A stretch of 59,061 nt of DNA, from the IMG/VR virus record IMGVR_UViG_3300007963_000007, positions 1 to 59,061 of that record; one strand, given 5' to 3'. Shown one piece after another: positions 14,086 to 26,000 of the stretch. The DNA comes from a virus. Each line of letters begins with the position of its first letter. Position 1 is the first letter of the stretch. The position numbers and the translations under genes are program-made. Under the pieces are notes generated by a model. It ran no database searches. It was not told where the DNA came from and worked only from the letters and a program-made list of their open reading frames with translations.

Positions 14086-17000
14086 TTACTTATCTATCCT
14101 TTTAAATTCTGGTTGTCTGTAAATGTGGTTCTGTAGGAGCATGAATCGGTGCCTTGTGGCACTTTCCTTCATCATAATTTCTTTTGCCCTTGGGGACAGG
14201 ATAATCCTTTGGGAGAACCCAAGAGCAGAGTGCTTGACTCTTTTCTCCCCCACCTGTTTTGTTTTTGCCTCTGAGATGATCTCATCCCACGACAACCCTA
14301 GACTGTGGAACCCCCTGACAACGGTCCCCAATTCATCGTTCAGATTGTGGACTGTGTCGGCAACATCCTCATAAATGCTTATGACTTTCTCGTCCGACAT
14401 AGTTCTTTTGGTGTATGTTCGACTCAGCCTAGACTTAGCGTCTCTTGTTCTTCCGGCGTTGTCTCTTAGGTAAGTCCGCAGGTTAGCCGACAAATCAATC
14501 GGGTAAGGTTTAACAGGAAGGAACTCTTGGAACATGATCCCGAGAGGCCCCCGACCCATTAGTCCTTTTCCTGTGTATGTCCCCTGCATAGCACTTACTG
14601 CCTCTGCTATTTTCTTCGGGGTCCTCAACCCATAAGCCTTGTCTACAATATGCAGCGTCCCCCTCCAGAGTTGTTCGCCATAATCATCCCCACCTTTGAT
14701 GAAGATCGGTTGACCACGATCATCCGTGTTTGTGGCAACGTCCATTATCGCTCCGAATAATATCTGCTCTCCCATGTATCCTTCGGCAACGCCCCCCAAA
14801 ATTGAGGGGACAACTTCGTCCCAATCTCCGGTCACCATATGTTCAACCGCACTACTAGTGGGGTTTGTCACCAAGGAGAACGGGTTAAGGTAGGTGAGAT
14901 CCAGACTGTTATACTTCCCATTTTTATCCTTCCAATAAATCAGTCGGTTGTTCCGAAGGTAAGGAGGTGCGCTCAACCTCAATGCCTCTTCCTCATCGTC
15001 ACTAAGACCTGCCCAGAGACGGTTGATCATGGTAGGCAATACCCCGCTAACAAAGGACAACATAAATGTAGAGTGCGCTACCCTGTTTATGCCCCTGTTC
15101 CTGATCACCTTGTTACCGCTTCTCATTTCTTGGAAACCCAGCTTGTAACTATTGATCATGACTCGCGGAACCTCTGCCGCGAACCGCAAGTAAGGGGAAA
15201 TGGCGATCCCTATCTCACCCCTCGTAAAGCCTGTAACCCATGGGGGCGCTTGACTATACGTTTGAGAAGTCATCTTAACCTTCTCTGCCGCTTTCATTTT
15301 CATTGCGGGGGAGGGTGTGCCGTCTGGTCTAAGTAGTCTGCCGAATTGACCACTGGGGTCTGACTCTGCTGCTTGGACCAACACCCTTAACTCATGCTCA
15401 TACAAACTGATCTTATGGTATGCATCCATGGCAGACGCCATACGAGTCAACAGTCCTAGAGTTGCGTTGTAACCACTTGCTGAAGCGTCCCAACCTTTCT
15501 TAACGACCCCCGTCACACGACCTGCTGGGCTTTGCTTACCCAACTTGTCGATCAGTTTGGTTAACCCCTCTTGCACGGAGAAGTAATCTTTCTTGCCTGA
15601 AAGCAAATCTTGCAGAAGCTGTGCGTCCATCTCATCCCCCCACACATTCATTGCAGCAAGCTCTCTAAGTTCTGCGTTCATCTCAGCACGGGAACCGAAT
15701 GCTGCCCTCCTGATAAGGGAGTCCTCTTTCAGACCTTCAGTAAGACCAAGAACACCCCCGCCTTCTTTGAACATGGCACCTATGCTGCCGTAATGCCCTT
15801 GCATAGGCCCGAAGAACAATGCGTTACCAACGGCATTTCTGAGATAGAAACCCGCAGCACCTAATGTCTTAGATGCCAACGAAAGACCAGTGGCGATTTG
15901 CAAGCCCCTGATAACCCCTGCTGCGACTACTGCTGCCATCTTTCTGGGCTTAACCTTGTCCACAGAAAACATTGCGGTTAGGTTGTCCGCAGCTTCTTTC
16001 GGCATATACATTCCAGAAGCGGGATTCCAATCGGGATGCTCCTCATCACGTAGTTGGACCCACCCCGCATACTTCCTGTCATCAGGTGCCAGTTCTCGAT
16101 CTTTCTTAAACTCTTCGGCAGTAATCATCCAAGGTTCTCGCGTGTCCCCACCGACCCCTGAAAGTCTGGTAGTTTTACTTCTGCCATGGGCGACTACTCG
16201 TTGAAGGAATGCTTGGTTCGACATGATCGAACCTACATTTATAAATGTATGCAGAGCATTATCTAACCCAGCCTCGTCCCCATAGACTCCAAGCAATTGC
16301 TGCAATGGTTCTGGGATATCTTTCTTCTCATCAAAACTAGACAAGATTTCCTTGAGGGGTTTAGCAAGATGCGTATGCCCTTTCATGGTTATGTGCTGCA
16401 CGGAGTCGCCCCCGATATACGCATCCATGCTAGTGTCTAGCTTCATATTCCCGTAGCTATCAATGAAGTCGAGCATCATGTTAGTCCCGATAGTCTTAGC
16501 GTCTGTTCCTTTTGCGTGGAGTGCTTGTTCTGCTTGGTCCAAGGCATCACTTCTACTGATAGAAAGGTCGTTCCGCATAATGTGGTCTGCCTCTTGTTCC
16601 AGATACTGTTGGGCGAAGTAGTTCGCGGCGTCTGTCCTAGCTAAAGCATAGTCGGGGTCTGTCTTAATCGTGTCTGCCCAATCATTATCCTCAAACATAC
16701 GGAACCTGCGGGTGAAATAGATCCCCAAGTTAGTATCGAAGACTGCGTCGATAAGTGTGCTGCCGAAAAGATCCTTAGCCTTTGCCGACATCTCGTCTGT
16801 CAACTTACGTAGGTCCAGAACGATAGTCCATACGTCAGTATCAAGCGCCATCAGATCTTTCAACCCCCTGTCTCGTTTAGCGATCTCTATCTGCCTGTTC
16901 TGCTTTCTGTATTTAAGTGTCTCAGCATCACGGTTATCTTTTGCTATTTGAAGAGCAAGGTCCCTGTCTGCCTTATCAGCAATACCCGATGCTGCTTTGC

Positions 17001-20000
17001 GTTCGTTTTGATACAGGGTATCTACTGCCTCCCTCTGGGAGTCGGACAACATAGACCCCCGTATAGATCCACCTGCTTGCGCTATAAGTTCTGGTGGGAT
17101 GTCGATCCCCCGCTTCTTAGCTGCCTTGACCGCTCTGTCAAACCGGAGCTTATAGTCTTCGGCAGTTTTTTTATTCTCCCTGATGAACGCATCCCGCAAC
17201 TCCATAAACTTGAGGATGGCGGGGTCGGACTCCCCCCTGAAAACTTTCCAGAACAGATTGGGGCTTTTATAAGTCCCAATCTCCATAAGCGGAAGATCAA
17301 GCAGTTCAACAAAGTTACTGTAGTCTACAGAGTCCCCGTCTAATACTGAAGGGATGTCTGATGCTGCCCCGTAACGGGATTGCAACTTTGGGGGGTCAAT
17401 CTTTTTGACTCTATAACGGGATGCCCCGTATTTCATGTCGAGGCGCTCCGCTTTACGACGAGCAAATTTGCGTTTGTCGTAAGCGTAGTCCTTGCCTACC
17501 TGCTCCCCAGTGTGGCTGTCTATAATCTTAAAGACAGATTGACCAAAGTGCTTCCGATGTTCCGCTTCAATTTGAAAGAGTGACCCCCCGCCAACCTTCG
17601 CCATCACATTGGCTCTTTCAGCCTGACGAACTTCTTGCGTCAAATTATCGTATGCGAGTCGGGCTTTCTCTTTCCAGAATGTGCTTTTCTTTAGATCTTC
17701 TTCCGTCCAAAGTGGAACAGTCTCACCCTGATAAGCCTCCGTTGTAAGCGAAGCAGGAACAAGTTCCCCCAGACTACGTTCGTCTTGTGCTGAAAAAGTT
17801 CGCCCAGTTGCGTGGCGAACTAAGAATCTAGCGACATCTTCGGGAGGGTAGGTGAAAGCCGCTCCTCGCAAAACGTCACCTAAGTGCTTTGTCCGCGCCC
17901 CTTCGACCAGTGGCAAACGCGCCCTTGAGAGATTTGCGGCATCAAGTAATTGTTTATCGGCGTTCTCTACGGCGTCTTTGTTTTCTTCCATGAAGACGAA
18001 CCCTTGAGTAACCTCCCCTTCAACAAACTGCTTCGCCGTGAAGTCGTATCTTTTTATAGTAGAGGCATTAAAATGATGGTCCTCTGTAGCGGGGGCAAAC
18101 TGTGGAAGGGGGCCTTCCCAACCAACCTCTTCTAAGTAAGCAATTACTTTATCAAAGTGTGCTTTATCTTCTACGTGGGCTATTTTTGTTACTCCCCCCA
18201 AAACGCGAAGGAAGTCTAACCCGAAATGAAAAGCCTTGAGGTCCGTGTTGGCTAATCGGGGGACCTTCTCCTTGACCCAATCAGGGATGCGGCCAAGAGA
18301 ATAGACAGAATCATATACCTTCCCAGCCATAGATGTGCTGAGTTTATAGAACTTTTCAAAAGGCATATTCCAGAACTGGTATTCCTCACTTAAACCTTGG
18401 ACGCTTTCAGCACTGTCTGCCCCGTAACGGGATTGCAGAATGCTCTTCTTGGTAAGGTTGAACCGCTTCGATGGAGGGATCACGTTCCCTTCTTCATCAC
18501 GAAGAACAACTTCTGCTGATTTAATAATTGCTGACGGACCAGTGACAATCTGGGCGGCTAAAGGTTGGTCAAACCCTCTTGACCCACCAACAGCCTTCTC
18601 GTCCCAAATAGTTCCATAGCCTTCTTCTTCGTAGGTTTTCTGCTGGAACCTGCTATCCATGAAACCACCCTTACCTTCGGTGTATTTTATAGGCCCCGTC
18701 TTAATATACACACGGGTCATGGTTCTCATGGGGCCTAACACGGTGTCCGCAGAAATAGCCTTTAGGAAAGCGTCCGTCTTGGGGGTTTTAAGAGCAGATC
18801 GCCTTATAAGTTCTGAGGTTTCTCCAAACGCTTTTTGGACTTCGTTTTTACTAAGACGCACCATGTCCCTCACCCAAGTGGTGACTTTATAATCAGGTAT
18901 GTCGTTGTCCCAGTTATCTAGCACATAATTATAGTCGCCAGAATTGTATGCATCTATCAGCCTTTTCCCAAAGGCCCCAAACATTGTTTGGCCTTCCGCA
19001 CTACCTACGTTAAAGGTCAAAATATCTTTGGCCCTACTATCCCCAATCTTGGGCGGGGCGGCTCGCCTATTGGTGGTCCGCATATCTTCTCTAGGCAGAA
19101 CAGTAGCTTCCGCATTAGCGTAACCTTGTGACAAAAGGTTGTAGGCAACTAGTTGTCGGATAGCTTCGGGAGCTTTTTTGATTACTTCTACAGTCCTCTT
19201 ATTGGCTTTTTTAGCCTCGTTCTTATCAACCCCTATAGCGGGGGTGCCAGAATAAGTTCCCGCCGTGTCTCGATATTTGGCGGCTACATCTTGATCGAAG
19301 TCTTGCACCCAGAAAGCAATGGGACCAAAAACTTCCCTGCCTTTTTCTAACCCGCCTCTAGCGAAGACTTGCGGGACGCCTTGCTCGTCTAGGTGGAACC
19401 CTAATCTAGCGGCTATTTCCTCAATAACTATTTGGGCAGTCGCCAAGTCACCTGCCGCTACTGCATCTAAGTAGTGGTCATCTACTTCTTCCGCAGTCTG
19501 TCTCTCAGGGAATCCAGTGGGGGTAACCCCCGCAACTGACCCCCCGTAGCGAGACTGAAGTTTTTTCGGGGGTGTTAGTCCTCCCCGACGATCTCCGTCA
19601 GCGTCTCTAGATACTCTTCCTCTTCGCTGGTTAGCGGTGGATTCTCTAAAAGAGACTGCATCATTTCCTCTTTCGTTTCGGAAGACTTCGTTGGCGGCTG
19701 TAGCGTAATCAGGCGCTTCTTCTTGCCCCGACCCGAATTCTTTGTGGACTGCTTTTTCATAATACCAAAGTATCGCTTGCGCTTCCGCAGGGATCATGCG
19801 GACCCCAGTTGAGGATTCTAATTTATCCATCGCGCCCATCATTGCAAGTCTAATAAACCTGCGGTGACCTCCTGAAACTGGGGCTTCAATTAATTCTACC
19901 CCATTATCAAGAACCTTATAAAGAGCATTGGTAGCTTTCCTGAGTTCATCAGTTACAGGAGATGCTTTCTCCATCTTGCCAGAAAACTCAACCCATGAAC

Positions 20001-23000
20001 CTTCGCTCTCGCCCCAGAACATCTGTCTGTGGCTGGGCTTTGTCCAGAACTTGGCTAACCCTATAACAAGGTCCGTGCTTCTTTTGCGTTTACGACCAAG
20101 CCCTGCTTGTTTGAACAACTCCCCTTTCGGGTCCGTTTTAATATACGCCTCTAAAGCTGCATCTACTCTTTTCTTTTTCGCTGCGAATTCCGCACGGGTG
20201 TCCTTCGCTAGTTGCGCCCCTATTGTCCGACCGAAGGTTCTCATGAACCAAAGGTCCATGGTAATGGGATCAAAGTTTCCGTTAAGGTTATGGTGGAACG
20301 AACCTAACTTAGCCCCAAAGACTAGCGCGAACGGAACCGTCTCGTCGATCAACTCCCCTGTAGTTAATTTTTCTGCCTGTGTTTTGGTGTAACCAAAGTC
20401 CACTTGCAGTCTTTCTCTTAGCTCCGCTACGGTTCCTGTGGTAGATAAGAACTCTTCAACGAATTCCCAACCATGTTGGTCCGCCCATTTATCTAGTAGC
20501 TTTAAATGACCATTAATCGCAGACGGTCTTGTGCCTCTCGGCTTTTCATCGTTGAAGAATTTGCCTGTAGCTTTCCACTGCTTATAGATTCTCCAAGAAT
20601 CCTCTGTCTGCTCTTTAACCTTGTTGCCGTTTGATGTGACAGCAAGAAGGGCTTTAAGCACAAAACTATTCTCTGGCTTTTTAATGTCGGGGTCTAGTTC
20701 CTCAAAAATATCGAGGGCCATTTTAACACGCTCCTCATACCAAGAAACAAAGTCAGGGTATTCATACAAAGCACGTTCAAGAACCCCAAGTATCTTACCC
20801 GCAGTTTTTTCGACATCTTCGTAATATGCTGCTTCCTTACCCTTGTCTTTCCAATCTTTCGCCTGACCTCTCCAATTTTTCTTCCAATCAACCCTGTCTT
20901 TAGGGGCGATCTTAGAGTCCAGAAGTTTTGCTAACTCATGGGGTTTACTGCCTAGTATGCCAGAGTCGATATGTTCGACTCCCCTATGCATCGCTTCGTC
21001 TACTTTTGATTGCGCGGCACTTACATTCTCAGAAAACTCAATGTCCCCACCGTAGCGTGTCTGCAATTTCTGCAACGTGGTAGGTGATTCCTGATTCTTG
21101 TCTACTGATTCCCGAAGTCTCTCATGCGCGGGGCGGTCGGATTCTAGTTCAGGGTCTAGTGGGGCGAACACCGCATTCCGTGCGAGGACAGTGAAGTTCT
21201 TAAATGGATTCTTCTCGCCCTGTTCATGCGCTTTGAGATCACTGACCATCATCACTTCGTCCGCAGAAACAAATTTCTGGTCCGTGTTATAAACGTCTGC
21301 CCCTTGGTCATCTTTGGACGCACTATACATATAGTTCCCTTGGGCAGGGTTATATGCCAGAGTACCCCACTCGGAGAGATCTAGGTCACTAATGTCGATA
21401 GCTTCATTGGCAGAGACAAGGTCCCCTGATGGTCCCCCTACTACTGTCTTTGCTCCTTGCGCGTAAACAACAGTTCCTGCTGGGACAATTTGTTTTTTGC
21501 CCAGCAACTCAAGTTCAGGGTTCGTCAGCAACAAATCAGTTTTGCCAATCTTTGCTGCTGCGCGGTTCCTATTAGCTTGTCTGTTAATATTGTCCGCGAC
21601 CTCCTCAAGAGTCATGGCTTCCTCAAGGACATAAGAAGCGGCAGACCCCTTCAAAAAGGTTTCGTATTGGGCGTCCGATAAGTTTACTCCTGCATTAGAC
21701 AAGCGGACGTTAAACGCATTGTATTTCTTGCCTCTAATAGCGACAGAAAAAGGCATTACTCCCAGAGGGTAGCTTTCGTCAAAAGCCTCGTTTTCTGTCC
21801 CGCCCTTTAGCAACCTTTCTCTACTTAGTCTTCCAAGAGTAATATTGGTGTGCGATTTACCAACACGAACTGTCCTCCCTGCTTTGGCGTCTTCTATAAA
21901 CGATTCAGGAAGAGGACTTGCGTTAGTAACAACCGACTTGCCTTCTGCTAGACCCCCCAGTCCTGTATGGTCGGAGGGGACTCCTCCAGCATCGGCACCT
22001 ATTCTAGTTTGTAGTGAGGGGGTCAACACCGCAGGACCTTCACTTTCGTCTTCTTCCTCGTCCCTGCCTTCTACGGACTTGTTCATTTCCAACTGCTTCA
22101 GCAACTGGCGAAGAGTCGCATCAGGATCGGCAGTATCAAAATGCATACCGTTAGGGGAAGTCCGGTAACCCGCTTCCATTGCCCTCATCTCAGTGATCAT
22201 ACGGTTCACTGACTTCCTCATGTAAGGAGGCACTTGCCCACTTACACGATATGTCAACTTACGAAGTTGAGCTTTGAAATACTTCTGGACAGTCTTAATG
22301 AGGGTAGGATTCTCCAAAAGGAAATCTACGTTCTCTTCCGTAGTCGCGCCCCTAAGCACATTCTGTGTGTGCATCCGTAAGCTCTCTTCAACCAAGATGA
22401 ATTTCTCAGCCTCTCTAACTTTGGGGTCGGGGCTGTTCAATCTTTCTACTGCCTCCGCTTGTTCATCTGCTGGGTAGTATTTCTCTATGACCTTCAACGC
22501 TTCTTTGTTGGTCATAGCTGCCATCATGTCGTTGATTTCAGCTTGCGTGAGCGTAGCGAAAGAACTGACATGGGCCATCTCCTCATTAAGAATCTGAGAA
22601 AGTATATGCTCTCTGTTTATTCCTGTCCCCCCAGCTTCGGCTAACTTTTTGTTTAAGAAGATAGCGGCTCGCACACCGTTGATATGGATCGACTGTGTGT
22701 CTAGGTTGAACTCTGCAATGACATCGATACTGTCATCAAATACGACATTTACTTCGTTGGGCAGGAAAGCCGCCGCCCAAGCATAAATCTCTCTGGCGCT
22801 TTCGATTAGTTTTTCCTCTAGTGCGGCTTCCCCCCTGCCCCCGATGCTGGAGGCCAGTGCGTTCCTTCTAGTCTGAGAACCTACAACGCTAGCCGCAACT
22901 GATTCTGCGATAGACCCTCCGGTTACGGGGTCGGTTTGCGTAGCAATATCAAGCACCTTGGCTACGGCTTCACTGTATTGCCTAGATGGGACTCCCATCA

Positions 23001-26000
23001 ATTGCCCTAAGCGTATTAAGATCCTTTGCAACAAATTGCGTGAGCCATCTGGCACCCTGATACCTTTGACGTATTTTTGGAATTTAGGGGATACCAAGAT
23101 GTGAGTTAAAAACTCATCTAGGTTTGACATGGCATAATCAACTAAGCCACTTTGGGGTCCTTTGTTTGCTTCCCTCCTGACTTGTTGGAAAAGTGCTTCA
23201 AGCGCGGCGATTGATTCGTTTTCTTTTGCCGTCCTATTTTTAGGGTCAGTCCGAAGAATCCCAAATGTAATTGCGTGGGTAAGTTCATGCAGGAGAACCC
23301 CCTCAACACCTCCTTCTGCCCGTCGAGCTAAGTTAATAGCTACTTGGGGGGTGCCTGTCGCATCAACTGTATACTCACCAGCAAACGCATGAGTAGACAC
23401 ATCCATAACAAAGTTGATTCTGGAAAGAAGCCCTTTCTTGCTAAGAATAATTTTAGCAACAAGTGCATACATCTTGTTTTTTCCTTTAGAAATTTTCTCT
23501 AAAGCAGAAATAACAGAGTCCATGTTGCCATTCTCTAGACCGAGTGCATCGACTTCTTTCATGTTCCGCTTTATGTTTTGTTTGCGGGACTTGCCATCTA
23601 CAATGGCGCGTGAATGAAATGCTTGAGTAGCTTTCTTAACGTCTTTGAAGAAATCTTTTGCGTTAGTTATGGTGACTTCCACATCTTCCCCCATAATACC
23701 TTGCAAGGATTCTCTGACTAATTCGGCGTAAGACGGGTCAGTATCTGGGGACGCTTCAACTTGGGGGGCTGAGATGCCAAGAATCTTGAGCGTCTTTCTA
23801 AGAGGGGCAGCGTTTGTATACGCTCCAGCTTTCAGTTCCAATTGAAACTGGAGGGCAGACTTATTAGATGAAGTCGCCCCAGTAACAAAGTAGGCTACTA
23901 GTTCGTCAAAGACTTGCTCTGGTGTTTTTTTGTCTGCGTTCCCTTCTGCGTCTTGGTAAACCGTTGCATTAAGGAGCATTTTAGCTGCCCCCAACAATTC
24001 AGGATCTCCTTCTAATGCTGCTGCTGCGCCTGTGTGCAGGTCTTGGATAAACCCTTCCAATGTAGCTTGCGATGGGGGGCGCATAGGGTTGAGTCGTGGC
24101 GGGACGTAGGTGTCGTCTCTGCCATTCTCTTCTGGGTTGTATGTCTCCTCAGAAGTGTGAAGGTCTGTGTCAGGTTCAAGCAAACTGACAAAACTTCTCT
24201 TAGCCCGTTTTGCTCTTTGGAATTGTTGTCTCTGGAAGAACTGTCCATGTCTGTCCTTTGTTTCAAGGATAGATATAATATTGGAGTCGGTATCCGAATC
24301 TGCTGATTTAGCCGAATACTCGTAAACGGCTTTTTGAATCTCTAACTGCAAAGCTACGGCGGTAGCTTCCACAAAATCTTTATTAAGGTTTAAAGATTCA
24401 TCCGAAGCGACGGCCCCACGAAGGAGTTCTATGTTGCTAGCCTTCTTGAGCAACCCCGCTAGAGTTATTTGTCTACTTGGTCTGAACGGGTCGGTAACTT
24501 TAACTTTGCCGTTGAAAGGTTTTGCCGCTTCTTTCGCGGCTTTAACTTGTTGGGCTAGTTCTGTGAAAACAGAGTAGTCTTCTTCTAACGCGCCGACTTT
24601 GTTAAAGGCAGTCTTTGCGGAAACCAGCCCCCCAGATTCACGGACCATAATGTCCGATACAAAAAACTGGTCGCCTACTTGTTCAAACCTAAACGATGGA
24701 TTAGTTGTGTCGGCGTTGACTATTTCTTCCGTAACGGGGACAGCCACATTACTCTCAAGTAGAGTGAGCATACCTGCTGGGTCATTGTTAAACACCCCAT
24801 GCCCCTTTGAATTTACAAAAACAAAGCTGGCTACGCCTCCATACACAGACGGGACTTTAGCCCCGCCAGCAGGTTTCGTTTTTCTTAAAACAGGAAACCT
24901 CTCCCTAATTTTTTTTGCCAATGTCTGCGTTAACACGGCTAGCGATGCATTGTCCGTCTCTGCAACAGCAACACCTAAGTCTTCAAGTTGGCTAACTTCT
25001 AAAGAATGTGGGAAGCCTCCTTCAACTAAACTTTCAATAGCTTCTTCTGCTTCTTTAGAAGGGCCTTTCTTTTCAGCTTCTCTAAGGGCCGCAATATCCC
25101 TATTGAATGTTTCTAACAAAGTTCTTTTTACTGCCTCACCTTGCTCTGGGGACATAACCCTGCCCGACTCGACAGCTTCACGTATGCTTCGTCTGAGCCT
25201 ATCTGCGGCGGCACCTTCTGGGGTTTCTTGAAGTTGCCTTTCCAGTTGCCTAAATAGTTTAACACGCTTCTCTACGCCTTTTAGGTTTAGTGTGTAGGCA
25301 ACTTTTAAATCAATTTTAACCTGCTTGGCAGAGTGCTGGGACGTTACTCGTCCTGCACCATTGGTGTCCCCCTCGCTTTCAGTTAGGAGTTGAGTAGCTG
25401 CCGAAGAACTAGCAGTTTCCAGATCAACAGAACTTTTTGTTTTCTTCCTAGCCGACTCGGTGTTTACTGCCTCCTCTACTGTTTCTTTAGGGATGTTTTT
25501 CATCCCTTCTTCAATCGAGTCCGCTTCCGCTTTTACATCTTCGGGGGAAAGTTTCTCTAAGGTTTCGTCCGCTTCTTCTTCTTCGGTTAGTGTAGTGCCA
25601 TCGGTTTCTTCGGCTCTTTTATACCTCCTAATAATACGCTCCGCTTCCTTAGCCGTAGTAGGCGCACCCGCCCTTTTGAGTTGCCCCGTCAAACCCTTCG
25701 CTTCGACATCTTTTTCGTATTGCTCGAAAAGGCTTTTCTCAAATCTTGCTGCCGCCGCCTGATCAAGGAACATACGGGGGGCAACATTCTTTGCCGTCCT
25801 CCCAATAAAGGTTGACCCCGCGCCCATCAGCCCCCCTAACAAGGCGGCGTGGAAAACCCCCTGCATTCTTTCAAGGAAAGGAGTGTCTTCGTCTGTAGCG
25901 GCATCAATAATGAAAGAGTTTAATAGTTCATCTAACCCTTCTTCGTATGCCTCATCAGCAAAATTTCTCAGGTAACTCTTGGGGGCGTCAATAAAATGCT

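Noticed and set aside
24012-25762. Plus-strand frames of 84 to 210 codons inside the giant gene
   Set aside because: They are complementary-strand shadows rich in Ser and Leu with no leaders or domain patterns.
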